A DNA stretch of 64,000 nucleotides from Ryuthela nishihirai. Taxonomy: Eukaryota; Arthropoda; Arachnida; Araneae; Heptathelidae. The notes beneath the pieces are model-generated. The model was not told the origin of the DNA. It did not search any database and saw only the letters and a list, made by a program, of their open reading frames with translations. The position numbers and the translations under genes were made by a program. The stretch covers positions 73,732,020-73,796,019 of the forward strand of contig JAWZYU010000008.1 in NCBI GenBank assembly GCA_038380435.1. Direction: 5' to 3'. Positions 10,450-21,166 of this stretch are shown piece by piece (position 1 is the stretch's first letter; each line of letters begins with the position of its first letter).

Positions 10450-12151
10450 CAGTCGCTCAAAAAAGTATCAGAAAGCTGTGGTTGATTACAGAATTCAGAA
10501 AAAATATCTGGCAACGATTATTTTAGAAATTAGTGCTTCGGCAACCTTCATGTCAGAATTCAGAAAAAATATCTGGTAACGATTTTTTTAGAAATTAGTG
10601 ATCTGGCAACCTTCGTGTCGCGTGGTTGCAGAATTCAGGAAAAATATCTGGAGCGTGTACAGCAACTGTACACGCTCCAGTTGCCGTTCACAGCAAACTG
10701 GAGCGTGTGCAGTTACTGCACACACTCCAGTTTGCTGTGAACGGTAACTGCACACGCTCAATATTTCCGTGAGTGAGCTCACACGATCCAATGTGCTGTG
10801 AACATTAACCACAACCGCTCCAGTTTGCTGTGAACGGTAACTGCACACGCTCAATATTTCCGTGAGTGAGCCCACACGATCCAATGTGCTGTGAACATTA
10901 ACCGCAACCGCTCCAGTTTGCTGTGAACGGTAACTGCACACGCTCAATATTTCTGTGAGTGAGCCCACACGATCTAGGTCTTTGTGAGCTCACATGATCC
11001 AATGTGCTGTGAACATTAACCGCAACCGCTCCAGTTTGCTGTGAACGGTAACTGCACACGCTCAATATTTCCGTGAGTGAGCTCACACGATCCAATGTGC
11101 TGTGAACATTAACCACAACCGCTCCAGTTTGCTGTGAACGGTAACTGCACACGCTCAATATTTCCGTGAGTGAGCTCACACGATCCAATGTGCTGTGAAC
11201 ATTAACCACAACCGCTCCAGTTTGCTGTGAACGGTAACTGCACACGCTCAATATTTCCGTGAGTGAGCCCACACGATCCAATGTGCTGTGAACATTAACC
11301 GCAACCGCTCCAGTTTGCTGTGAACGGTAACTGCACACGCTCAATATTTCTGTGAGTGAGCCCACACGATCTAGGTCTTTGTGAGCTCACATGATCCAAT
11401 GTGCTGTGAACATTAACCGCAACCGCTCCAGTTTGCTGTGAACGGTAACTGCACACGCTCAATATTTCCGTGAGTGAGCCCACACGATCCAATGTGCTGT
11501 GAACATTAACCGCAACCGCTCCAGTTTGCTGTGAACGGTAACTGCACACGCTCAATATTTCTGTGAGTGAGCCCACACGATCTAGGTCTTTGTGAGCTCA
11601 CATGATCCAATGTGCTGTGAACATTAACCGCAACCGCTCCAGTTTGCTGTGAACGGTAACTGCACACGCTCAATATTTCCGTGAGTGAGCCCACACGATC
11701 TAGGTCTTTGTGAGCTCACGTGATCCAATGTGCTGTGAACATTAACCACAACCGCTCCAGTTTGCTGTGAACGGTAACTGCACACGCTCATTATTTCCGT
11801 GAGTGAGCCCACACGATCTAGGTCTTTGTGAGCTCACACGATCCAATGTGCTGTGAACATTAACCGCAACCGCTCCAGTTTGCTGTGAACGGTAATTGCA
11901 CACGCTCCATATTCATTGCATTATATATTCATACACCTTATATATATTAAAAGATATCCGAACGTTATAGTTGATTGCAGAATTCAGAAAAAATATCTGG
12001 CAACGATTTTTTTAGAAATTAGTGCTTCGGCAACCTTCGTGTCACGTGACACGAAGGTTGCCAGATCACTAATTTCTGAAAAAAATCGTTGCCAGATTTT
12101 TTCTGAATTCTGTAATCAACCATAGTGTTCGGATACTTTTTTGACCGACTG
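10450..12151. mobile_element. Palindromic Tc1/mariner-type MITE carrying a minisatellite
   Basis: Begins CAGTCGCTCAAAAAAGTATC after TA (10448-10449) and ends GATACTTTTTTGACCGACTG before TA (12152-12153). Next to the ends are palindromic blocks with GAATTCAGAAAAAATATCTGG and AACCTTCGTGTCACGTGACAC. The interior is the 93/118-bp tandem array of 10640-11905. No transposase is encoded, so mobility would depend on another element. Confidence 0.82.
10640..11905. repeat. 93-bp / 118-bp minisatellite inside the MITE
   Basis: The unit contains CCGCTCCAGTTTGCTGTGAAC, GTAACTGCACACGCTC and GTGAGTGAGCTCACACGATCC. Unit starts at 10815, 10908, 11026, 11119, 11212 and 11305 give spacings of 93 or 118; the longer form adds 25 bp (CTAGGTCTTTGTGAGC). 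Near 10650-10760 the units form large hairpins, for example GGAGCGTGTACAG with CTGTACACGCTCC around CAA. Frames through the array give repeated peptides that are not taken as genes. Confidence 0.9.
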
Positions 12152-12174
12152 TAGGTGGTCATATTATTTTGATA

Positions 12175-12455
12175 CTAGATCGTGTGGGCTCACTCACGGA
12201 AATATTGAGCGTGTGCAGTTACCGTTCACAGCAAACTGGAGCGTGTGCAGTAACTGCACACGCTCCAGTTTGCTGTGAACGGCGACTGGAGCGTGTACAG
12301 TTGCTGTACACGCTCCAGATATTTTTCCTGAATTCTGTAATCACGTGACGCGAAGGTTGCCAGATCACTAACTTCTAAAAAAAATCGTTGCCAGATATTT
12401 TTCCTGAATTCTGTAATCAACCGTAGTGTTCGGATAATTTTTTCAGAGACTGTAC
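12175..12455 (-). mobile_element. Second, partial copy of the same MITE, reversed
   Basis: Starts inside the minisatellite unit (ATCGTGTGGGCTCACTCACGG), passes a hairpin of GCGTGTGCAGTAACTGCACACGC, and ends in GAATTCTGTAATCAACCGTAG, TTCGGATAATTTTTTCAGAG and CTGTA. Only one terminal repeat is present. Confidence 0.75.
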
Positions 12456-12457
12456 AT

Positions 12458-12640
12458 TGTGCATTTGAAAGAACATGCTGGATGGCCTTGATGGGAAGGG
12501 ACCATCTGTCTCGTAACAGAGTTCCCAGTGGGTCTCGTTCCTCCAGTCTTTTCTGAGCCTTTGAGGGTCCTTGTGACCTGGCCATTTAGCCCTTTTCGTG
12601 CAAAAAAAGTGCCGCTCAGGGGTGAAACAACTCAACCCTA
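12458..12640 (+). repeat. Old SINE-1 tail fragment
   Basis: Diverged tail module (GAACATGCTGGATGGCC to GAAACAACTCAACCC) without a head. It directly follows the MITE end. Confidence 0.75.
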
Positions 12641-12794
12641 AATTAGAACTGCAGAGGAAGCAAAGGTCAGCTGCCCTAATTCCTAATTAGGATTTTGTAG
12701 AAACATAAATCAATCTTTTTTTCCCTCCTTCCCCATGAATCAGTGAATGCTTTGAATTTCTGTTTCTCGTTTATTAGCAGATACAATACAGATG

Positions 12795-13501
12795 GGGGCG
12801 GGGGTGGCTCAGTCGGTAGCGCGCCAGGCTCATAATCTGTAGTTCCCAGGTTCGAGTCCCAGCTAGGTCAGCGTTGAGATTTAAAAAATAAAAATAATAA
12901 ATACCCCCTCAAGCAGCTGCTTGCCACAGAGGTCTGACAGGAGCCTGTCAGTTTATATGCCACAGTAGGAGATCTGAGAGGATGGCAGGTCCTCAGCAGA
13001 AAAACGACACACACATCCATGCCTAATCCTCTCCGCAAAATTCCCCGCACTGCCCACGGTCAGTAGGGGATACCGATGGGCTTGGAAAGGCCGCCGTCCG
13101 TCGGATGGGACGTTAAGCCGGGGCCCCGTGTACGGGAGAGCCATACCCTGTGCACGTTAAAGAACACATTGGATGGCCTTGACGGGAGGCTACCATCTGT
13201 CTCCCAACAGCTGTTCCAGTGGGTCCCCTCCCCCAACCTTCTCTGAGCCTTCGGGGTCCTTGTGACCTGGCCATTTAGCCCATGGTGTGCAAAAAAGTGC
13301 CACTCAGAGGTAAAACGACCCAACGTTAAAGAACACACTGGATGGCCTTGACGAGAGGCTACCATCCGATCCGTCTCCCAACAGCTGTTCCAGTGGGTCC
13401 CCTCCCCCAACCTTCTCTGAACCTTCGGGGTCCATGTGACCTGGCCATTTAGCCCATGGTGTACAAAAAAAGTGCAGCTCAAAGGTAAAACAAACCAACC
13501 C
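12795..13501 (+). repeat. SINE-1 with two tail units and a SINE-2 inside
   Basis: AATACAGATG flanks the copy (12785-12794 and 13502-13511). The head is followed by a SINE-2 fragment that breaks the body at GAGATTTA/TCTCCGC, then the body and two tail modules. The second module has a small internal expansion (CCGATCCGTCTCC). Confidence 0.92.
12884..13028 (-). repeat. SINE-2 fragment nested in SINE-1
   Basis: Reverse-oriented SINE-2 tail: A-rich end, CCCCCTCAAGCAGCTGCTT, CTGACAGGAGCCTGTCAG, ending near ATCCATGCCTAATCC without the tRNA-like head. It lies inside SINE-1, so SINE-2 was still moving after SINE-1 inserted here. No clear duplication flanks it. Confidence 0.85.
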
Positions 13502-13511
13502 AATACAGATG

Positions 13512-14262
13512 AAGTAGCAGGTTTGGTTTTTCCCACTGTTTGGTTTTTCCCACCTGCTAATTAGGTCACCATCTGACTCCTTTGTCGAGGTTCGGTTTCT
13601 TTGGACATCTCACACCAGGCGGCAGTCGATTCTCAAAGAAAGGAACTTCGGGAAAAAAAATTAATTCGTGTTTAAAAGTTCACGATCTGCGAGTGCAGAA
13701 ATGAGATCCCGAAACGAAGCAGCTGTTCTCTTAAAGGATCAGTTGGCTGACAATGGTATCCGATCATCCCTTGGTTAGGTCAGACGAAGGACAAGCAGAT
13801 GGTACGACACTCTTGAACAGTTTGTTTACTTTCCAAAGGACAACTTAAGGTCTCATTTGAAAGGGTCAAAAAATTGCAGTAATTTATTAATTAATTAAAC
13901 CATTTTAATAAGTAAACTGAGACTGGGATATCATCTCTCTCAAGGAGGCTAAATTTCATTCACATTAAAAAAGTCACAGAAGTTTTGTCCACAGTTTGTT
14001 CTGCTCCATCGTTGATAATTGGAAATTCAAGAAATTCTAGAAAGCTCTGGAGATTGTTTTTAAGTGCTACTTACACGAGTTGAGAACAGGTGTCTTATTT
14101 CAAATCAATTCAATTTTCAATTTTATTTCATCATCATATATAATTTAAAACATAGAAAAATATGAGTGAACCCAAAAACCACATGGTTTGTCTGGGCCAC
14201 TAAAGGAAATTAATACAAGAATCAATAACGACTTACTCACTACAAAGTTTACAAACAATATG
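13512..14262. other. Unassigned stretch
   Basis: Mixed composition. GGTTTGGTTTTTCCCAC is repeated once near 13520-13550. No exon with convincing splice sites or conserved protein could be supported. Confidence 0.4.
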
Positions 14263-14264
14263 TA

Positions 14265-16064
14265 AATGGCCAGGTCACAAGGACCCCGAAGGTTCAGAGA
14301 AGGTTGGGGGACGAGACTCACTGGAACAGCTGTTAGGAGACAGATGGTAGCCTTCCGTCAAGGCCATCCAGCGTGTTCTTTATCGTTGGGTTGTTTTACC
14401 TCTGAGCGGCATTTTTTTGCACACCATGGGCTAAATGGCCAGGTCACAAGGTCCCCGAAGGCTCAGAGAAGGTTGGGGGAGGAGACTCACTGGAACAGCT
14501 GTTGGGAAACAGATGGTAACCTCCCGTCAAGGACATCCAGCGTGTTCTTTAACGTTGGGTTGTTTTACCTCTGAGCGGCACTCTTTTGCACACCATGGGC
14601 TAAATGGCCAGGTCACATGGACCCCGAAGGCTCAGAGAAGGTTGGGGGAGGAGACTCACTGGAACAGCTGTTGGGAGACAGATAGTAGCCTCCCGTCAAG
14701 GCCATCCAGCGTGTTCTTTAACGTTGGGTTGTTTTACCTCTGAGTGGCACTTTTTTGCACACAATGGGCTAAATGGCCAGGTCACATGGACCCCGAAGGC
14801 TCAGAGAAGGTTGGGGGAGGAGACTCACTGGAACAGCTGTTGGGAAACAGATGGTAGCCTCCCGTCAAGGACATCCAGCGTGTTCTTTAACGTTGGGTTG
14901 TTTTACCTCTGAATGGCACTTTTTTGCACACAATGGGCTAAATGGCCAGGTCACATGGACCCCGAAGGCTCAGAGAAGGTTGGGGGAGGAGACTCACTGG
15001 AACAGCTGTTGGGAAACAGATGGTAGCCTCCCGTCAAGGACATCCAGCGTGTTCTTTAACGTTGGGTTGTTTTACCTCTGAGCGGCACTTTTTTGCACAC
15101 CATGGGCTAAATGGCCAGGTCACATGGACCCCGAAGGCTCAGAGAAGGTTGGGGGAGGAGACTCACTGGAACAGCTGTTGGGAAACAGATGGTAGCCTAC
15201 CGTCAAGGACATCCAGCGTGTTCTTTAACGTTGGGTTGTTTTACCTCTGAGTGGCACTTTTTTGCACACAATGGGCTAAATGGCCAGGTCACATGGACCC
15301 CGAAGGCTCAGAGAAGGTTGGGGGAGGAGACTCACTGGAACAGCTGTTGGGAAACAGATGGTAGCCTACCGTCAAGGACATCCAGCGTGTTCTTTAACGT
15401 TGGGTTGTTTTACCTCTGAGTGGCACTTTTTTGCACACAATGGGCTAAATGGCCAGGTCACATGGACCCCGAAGGCTCAGAGAAGGTTGGGGGAGGAGAC
15501 TCACTGGAACAGCTGTTGGGAAACAGATGGTAGCCTACCGTCAAGGACATCCAGCGTGTTCTTTAACGTTGGGTTGTTTTACCTCTGAGTGGCACTTTTT
15601 TGCACACCATGGGCTAAATGGCCAGGTCACATGGACCCCGAAGGCTCAGAGAAGGTTGGGGGAGGAGACTCACTGGAACAGCTGTTGGGAAACAGATGGT
15701 AGCCTCCCGTCAAGGACATCCAGCGTGTTCTTTAACGTTGGGTTGTTTTACCTCTGAATGGCACTTTTTTGCACACCATGGGCTAAATGGCCAGGTCACA
15801 TGGACCCCGAAGGCTCAGAGAAGGTTGGGGGAGGAGACTCACTGGAACAGCTGTTGGGAAACAGATGGTAGCCTCCCGTCAAGGACATCCAGCGTGTTCT
15901 TTAACGTTGGGTTGTTTTACCTCTGAGTGGCACTTTTTTGCACACCATGGGCTAAATGGCCAGGTCACATGGACCCCGAAGGCTCAGAGAAGGTTGGGGG
16001 AGGAGACTCACTGGAACAGCTGTTGGGAAACAGATGGTAGCCTCCCGTCAAGGCCATCCAGCGT
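14265..16064 (-). repeat. Headless 11-unit array of the SINE-1 169-bp tail module
   Basis: Unit starts at 14266, 14435, 14604 and so on to 15956 are spaced exactly 169 bp. Units are nearly identical. Array-specific variants (GAGACTCACTGG for GGGACCCACTGG, GGAAACAGATGG for GGAGACAGATGG) are shared by most units and indicate local amplification. No tRNA-like head or target duplication flanks it. Each unit carries the same 102-codon frame, a by-product of the repeat. Confidence 0.95.
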
Positions 16065-16159
16065 GTTTTGTGTCCGCGTGTTGCACATCCGCACATCCGC
16101 GTGTTGTTGTGTGGGTCCCGTTGTTTTCAAATCCTTAGGTATTCGGTTGTATGGGTTGA

Positions 16160-16266
16160 AGTGGGTCCCCTACCCCAACCTTCACTGAGCCTTCGGGGTC
16201 CATGTGACCTGGCCATTTAGCCCATGGTGTGCAAAAAAGTGCCGCTCAGAGGTAAAACAACCCAAC
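16160..16266 (+). repeat. SINE-1 tail fragment in opposite orientation
   Basis: GTGGGTCCCCTACCCCAACC to AACAACCCAAC, facing the 11-unit array. Between them, 16065-16158 has a short GTCCGCGTGTTGCACATCCG repeat. The inverted arrangement could form a large hairpin. Confidence 0.85.
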
Positions 16267-16269
16267 AAC

Positions 16270-16397
16270 CCACTTTTGAGAATGCTAGTAAGTATAAAAA
16301 CAGGAAACATTTATTGAATGTATGAATATTTTATTTCATGCATTTCTCAAGATATTTTTAAAATCCCTCTAAAACGGAGAGAAAAATGTCATACTGG
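16270..16397 (-). repeat. SINE-3-related repeat (host of a SINE-1)
   Basis: TTTTGAGAATGCTAGTAAG followed by an A/T-rich part and CCTCTAAAACGGAGAG. It matches the reverse complement of the SINE-3 body at 30235-30320 and its copies at 44285 and 58400. SINE-1 inserted at its end. Confidence 0.5.
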
Positions 16398-16781
16398 GTT
16401 GGGTTGTTTTACCACTGAGCGACACTTTTTTGCACACCATGGGCTAAATGGCCAGGTCACATGGACCCCGAAGGCTCAGAGAAGGTTGGGGGAGGGGACC
16501 CACTGGAACAGCTGTTGGGAGACAGATGGTAGCCTCCCGTCAAGGCCATCCAGCGTGTTCTTTAACGTGCACAGGGTATGGCTCTCCCGCACAAGGGGCC
16601 ACGGTTTAACGTCCCATCCGACGGACGGCGGCCTTTCCAAGCCCATCGGTGTCCCCTACTGACCGTGGGCAGGGCGGGGAATTTTGCGGAGATAAATCTC
16701 AACGCTGACCCAGCTGGGACTCGAACCTGGGAACTACAGATTACGAGCCTGGCGCGCTACCGACTGAGCCACCCCCGCCCC
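16398..16781 (-). repeat. SINE-1, single tail unit
   Basis: Complete 384-bp reverse copy with the perfect 12-bp duplication ATGTCATACTGG (16386-16397 and 16782-16793). Useful as a reference for full-length SINE-1. Confidence 0.95.
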
Positions 16782-17077
16782 ATGTCATACTGGAGTTACT
16801 TTGCAGTTTTGCTTTTTTCGGCTGGTTGAATCCGTTGGCAACAATAATTGACCCTTTACTCCCAGGAAGGGGAACTCGACTTTTTTGTTTTAAGAGATAA
16901 TTTGGTTTTTTTTTAGAGATCAATGAAAATTTTTTTTCGATTGGATGGGTATTGTTGAAATATTATGATGTACACTTTTCGAACTCCAAAAGGTATAATT
17001 GCGCTTCTAACGGTGGAATAAAAACTAAAAAATTCCAAAATTCCAAACGGAAATTGCAAACGATGTAGTTATGATGA

Positions 17078-17286
17078 TAATAAATAATAATAAAAATAAA
17101 TACCCCCTCAAGCAGCTGCTTACCACAGAGGTCTGACAGGAGCCTGTCACTATATATGCCATAGTAGAAGGTCTGAGAGGATGGCAGGACCACTGCAGAA
17201 AAACGACACACACAGCCATGCCTTACCCGGGGCTCGAACTCAGGTCCCTTAGATCAGTAGCTAAGCGCGCTAACCACTCGGCCATG
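17078..17286 (-). repeat. SINE-2, full length
   Basis: Reverse copy with A-rich end, CCCCCTCAAGCAGCTGCTT, the palindromic core, and a complete tRNA-like head. Read on its own strand, the head has the A box TGGCCGAGTGG and the B-box region as GAGTTCGAGCCCC. It is inserted in family C. Confidence 0.88.
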
Positions 17287-17494
17287 GAGAGATCTGAAAT
17301 TCTGCTGGTGCAATGTCAAGGTGACGAAGTTTCCGTTGGCAGCAGTGAGTTCCCCCCTCATGACCTGGGTGGGAGGGTAACGCAACGGTTTTAAGAGATA
17401 ATTAGAAAACTCTTTATTATTTGGATTGGTACTAAAAATATTAAATTTGAACTTTTCAAATCCTTAAGTATTTTAATTTATATCGTTAAAAAAA

Positions 17495-18146
17495 TAAAAA
17501 ATAAATAATAAATACCCCCTCAAGCAGCTGCTTGCCACAGAGGTCTGACAGGTTGTTGGGTTGTTTTACCTCTGAGCGGCACTTTTTTGCACACCATGGG
17601 CTAAATGGCCAAGTCACATGGACCTCGAAGGCTCAGAGAATGTTGGGGGAGGGGACCCACTGGAACAGCTGCTGGGAGACAGATGGTAGCCTCCCGTCAA
17701 GGCCATCCAGCGTGTTCTTTAACGTTGGGTTGTTTTACCTCTGAGCGGCACTTTTATGCACACCATGGGCTAAATGGCCAGGCCACATGGACCCCGAAAG
17801 CTCAGAGAAGGTTGGGGGAGGGGACCCACTGAACAGCTGTTGGGAGACAGATGGTAGCCTCCCGTCAAGGCCATCCAGCGTGTTCTTTAACGTGCACAGT
17901 GTATGGCTCTCCCGCACACGGGGCCACGGCTTAACGTCCCATCCGACGGACGGCGGCCTTTCCAAGCCCATCGGTGTCCCCTACTGACCGTGGGCAGGGC
18001 GGGGAAATTTTGCGGACATAAATCTCAACGCTGACCCAGCTGGGACTCGAACCTGGGAACTACAGATTACGAGCCTGGCGCGCTACCGACTGAGCCACAA
18101 CCGACCCGGTCTGACAGGAGCCTGTCAGTTTATATGCCAGAGTAGA
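17495..18146 (-). repeat. SINE-2 fragment split by SINE-1
   Basis: SINE-2 tail at 17495-17552 resumes at 18108 (GGTCTGACAGGAGCCTGTCAG) and stops near GCCAGAGTAGAA without a head. It lies in family C. Confidence 0.85.
17553..18107 (-). repeat. SINE-1 with two tail units, inside SINE-2
   Basis: Flanked by GGTCTGACAGG at 17542-17552 and 18108-18118, which is SINE-2 sequence duplicated at insertion. The last bases before the right duplication read ACAACCGACCC, slightly changed from CACCCCCGCCCC. Confidence 0.93.
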
Positions 18147-18368
18147 ATTAGAGATCACTAAATATGGAAACGGCGAAATTTTTAACGAATGTTGCTGTTT
18201 ATGGCAGAAATTTGAAATTTCGTGGCAGAATGTCGAGAGAGATTCCACTGATAGCAACAATCTGCCCCTTTTCTCAGAGGGGTTTGAGAAAAAGCAACTT
18301 TTTAAATTTAAGGAATAAAAGGCAAATACCTTTTACGTTTTACAATTAGTAATAAAAATCTACTCTTT

Positions 18369-18755
18369 GGGTTGGGTTGTTTTACCTCTGAGCAGCACTT
18401 TTTTGCACACCATGGGCTAAATTGCCAGGTCACATGGACATCGAAGCTCAGAGAAGGTTGGGGGAGGGGACCCACTGGAACAGCTGTTGGGAGACAGATG
18501 GTAGCCTCCCGTCAAGGCAATCCAGCGTGTTCTTTAACGTGCACAGGGTACGGCTCTCCCGCACACGGGGCCACGGCTTAACGTCCCATCCGACGGACGG
18601 CGGCCTTTCCAAGCCCATCGGTGTCCCCTACTGACCGTGGGCAGGGCGGGGAATTTTGCGGAGATAAATCTCAACGTTGACCCAGCTGGGGCTCGAACCT
18701 GGGAACTACAGATTACGAGCCTGTGGCGCTACCGACTGAGCCACCCCCGCCCCAA
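18369..18755 (-). repeat. SINE-1, single tail unit
   Basis: Flanked by CTACTCTTT (18360-18368 and 18756-18764). The copy has small changes: the head reads GAGCCTGTGGCGCTACC. Confidence 0.93.
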
Positions 18756-18764
18756 CTACTCTTT

Positions 18765-19145
18765 GAACACTCCTCATCATCCATTAGCTCAAATGGAAAT
18801 TTTTAAGGAGTTGTTGAAACAAAAAACTTCTTTCGCTTTGAAAACGAGATTCCCAATACGCGCAAGAAGCAATATGAGTTCTAATTTTATAAAAATTATT
18901 ATTATCTAATACTGAAATAACGATCGAGCAATCACCTAAAATATATATTTATTTCATTCAATAGTTTAAAACAATACTTATTATTTAAGTTTTAATCAAT
19001 TGCTGAGCAAAATTCTTATCACGCATTCCTGTTGTGAAATATTCCAACTTGCTTAAATCTTTAAATACGGACGAATATTGTTGAAAACCGATATTTAAAT
19101 AGGTTGTAATATGATCATTATTTCACCTTGTCCTACTTTTCCATT
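18765..19145. other. Unassigned AT-rich stretch
   Basis: No gene or recognisable element between two SINE-1 copies. Confidence 0.5.
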
Positions 19146-19158
19146 AAATGCATATTTT

Positions 19159-19881
19159 GGGACGGGGGTGGCGCAGTCGATAGCGCGCCAGGCTCGTAAT
19201 CTGTAGTTCCCAGGTTCGAGTTCCAGCTGGGTCAGCGTTGAGATTTATCTCCGCAAAATTCCCCCTTCTGCCCACGGTCAGTAGGGGACACCGATGGGCT
19301 TGGTAAAGGCCGCCGTCCGTCGGATTGGACGTTAAGCCGTGGCCCCGTGTGCGGGAGAGCCATACCCTGTGAACGTTAAAGAACATGCTGGATGGTCTTG
19401 ACGGGAGGCTACCATCTGTCTCCCAACAGCTGTTCCAGTGGATCCCCTCCCCCAACCTTCTCTGAGCCTTCGGGGTCCTTGTGACCTGGCCATTTAGCCC
19501 ATGGTGTGCAAAAGTGTCGCTCAGAGGCAAAACAACCCAACGTTAAAGAACACGCTGGATGGCCTTGACGGGAGGCTACCATCTGTCTCCCAACAGCTGT
19601 TCCAGTGGGTCCCCTCCCCCAACCTTCTCTGAGCCTTCGGGGTCCATGCGACCTGGCCATTTAGCCCATGGTGTGCAAAAAAGTGTCGCTCAGAGGTAAA
19701 ACAACCCAACGTTAAAGAACACGCTGGATGGCCTTGACGGGAGGCTACCATCTGTCTCCCAACAGCTGTTCCAGTGGGTCCCCTCCCCCAACCTTCTCTG
19801 AGCCTTCGGGGTCCATGTGACCTGGCCATTTAGCCCATGGTGTGCAAAAAAGTGCCGCTCAGAGGTAAAACAATCCAACCC
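19159..19881 (+). repeat. SINE-1 with three tail units
   Basis: Flanked by AAATGCATATTTT (19146-19158) and AAATGCATTTTTT (19882-19894). The modules differ slightly: one carries GTGCAAAAGTGTCGCTC, a two-base deletion. Confidence 0.93.
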
Positions 19882-19894
19882 AAATGCATTTTTT

Positions 19895-20408
19895 AGAAGT
19901 TATAAAGCTTCTAAGAATCTCATTAACATAAGACGGATATTAGCATTTTGCTAGGGCAATGTATTAATCTCTAAAAAATGCTTTTTTAATATCTTTTTAC
20001 CAAAAATATACCTTTAGTTAAATTTCTAAGCTGAATTGGTAAATAAATATGTACTAGTGCAGTAGTTATTTTTATTTTCAAATGGAATTAATTCTTCTTT
20101 CTACACGATGCAGATAAGCATTACCTACTTTCAAATTACATAAATGATCGTATTTTAAACAATGTATAGGAATTCAAATGAAACAAAAATCTGCTAAGGT
20201 TGAGGTATAGCAATTTCATGTTATTATTTTTTATCAGTTTATTTTTATTTTAGTTTGTTTATGCATTGGCTTAAGAATTGTTACATTAATTCCTCCATAG
20301 CTGCTGATGCTGAATTGAAGCTTTAATGAAGTCGAAGGCTCTGCTGATTAGAGCTGCTCATGCCAGATAGGCCAAGTTGGAAGGACCGGACTAAGAGCTC
20401 CCATCACG
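19895..20408. other. Unassigned AT-rich stretch
   Basis: Low-complexity A/T sequence, then GCTCCCATCACGGGAGCC, a small perfect hairpin at about 20397-20414. No gene supported. Confidence 0.45.
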
Positions 20409-20419
20409 GGAGCCGAGGC

Positions 20420-20804
20420 TTTGGGTTGTTTTACCTCTGAGCGGCACTTTTTGTACACCATGGGCTAAATGGCCAGGTCACATGGACCCCGAAGGCTCAG
20501 AGAAGGTTGGGGGAGGGGACCCACTGGAACAGCTGTTGGGAGACAGATGGTAGCCTCCCGTCAAGGCCATACAGCGTGTTCTTTAACGTGCACAGAGTGT
20601 GGCTCTCCCGCACACGGGGCCACGGCTTAACGTCCCATCCGACGGACGGCGGCCTTTCCAAGCCCATCGGTGTCCCCTACTGACCGTGGGCAGGGCCGGG
20701 AGTTTTGCGGAGATAAATCTCAACGCTGACCCAGCTGGGACTCGAACCTGGGAACTACAGATTACGAGCCTGGCGCGCTACCGACTGAGCCACCCCCGCC
20801 CCTA
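20420..20804 (-). repeat. SINE-1, single tail unit
   Basis: Flanked by GGAGCCGAGGC (20409-20419 and 20805-20815). The insertion fell in the hairpin-bearing sequence just upstream. Confidence 0.93.
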
Positions 20805-20815
20805 GGAGCCGAGGC

Positions 20816-21154
20816 AACTTGGATCTTTAGATCCTTGTTTGTGGTGCCCCGGGGCATAGATTAAATTTAGGTTTTAACCGATGGATGAACTTTACTTCTA
20901 TAGTACTGTTGAACTTTACGGATGAACTTTACTTCTATAGTACTTTTTGCCCTAGTGGGGTGAGTTGTATCTATATGCTACTGTCTTGCCCTCGACCGTA
21001 ATTAGTGGAAATCTTGGCATTATCCCTATCGATGGCGTGCAGTCCTTGAATTGCGATACATTTGGGTTTTGGCATTCAATTATTAATTTCCTTGAGCCAC
21101 ACACGTCATTGGCTCTGGATTATAATCATTTGCATATCTCAACTGCGCACACCC
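20816..21154. other. Unassigned stretch with a short direct repeat
   Basis: GATGAACTTTACTTCTATAG occurs twice near 20883-20940. Otherwise nothing recognisable; possibly the 3' part of an old retroelement. Confidence 0.35.
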
Positions 21155-21166
21155 ACCCTTCAATTT

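Larger units (their letters stand above)
16930..18350 (+). repeat. Dispersed repeat family C, interrupted by SINEs
   Basis: Blocks at 16930-17077, 17287-17494 and 18147-18350 line up in order with 23690-24478. Shared landmarks are AATTGC..CTCTAACGGTGGAA, GCAAACGATGTAGTTATG, GGCAGCAGTGAGTTCCCCCC, TTTATATCGTTA and CACTAAATATGGAAA. It seems to contain about three diverged direct units of 0.25-0.3 kb. It was broken by two SINE-2 insertions, the second itself broken by a SINE-1. No coding potential was seen. Confidence 0.75.

Noticed and set aside
10588..11812. Repeated peptide frames with SLTEILSVCSYRSQQTG as a gene family
   Set aside because: They are the 93/118-bp minisatellite inside a MITE; frames shift between units and no conserved domain is present.
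10815..11905. CRISPR-like array because of regular repeats
   Set aside because: The units are contiguous tandem repeats without unique spacers, no cas genes are present, and the genome is animal.
14266..16188. A family of 102-residue open frames beginning MARSHGPRRLREG, repeated every 169 bp
   Set aside because: They are the same frame of the SINE-1 tail module read again in each unit, also present on the other strand in other copies, and end at the same point by repeat structure. No start context, splicing or conserved domain supports a protein.
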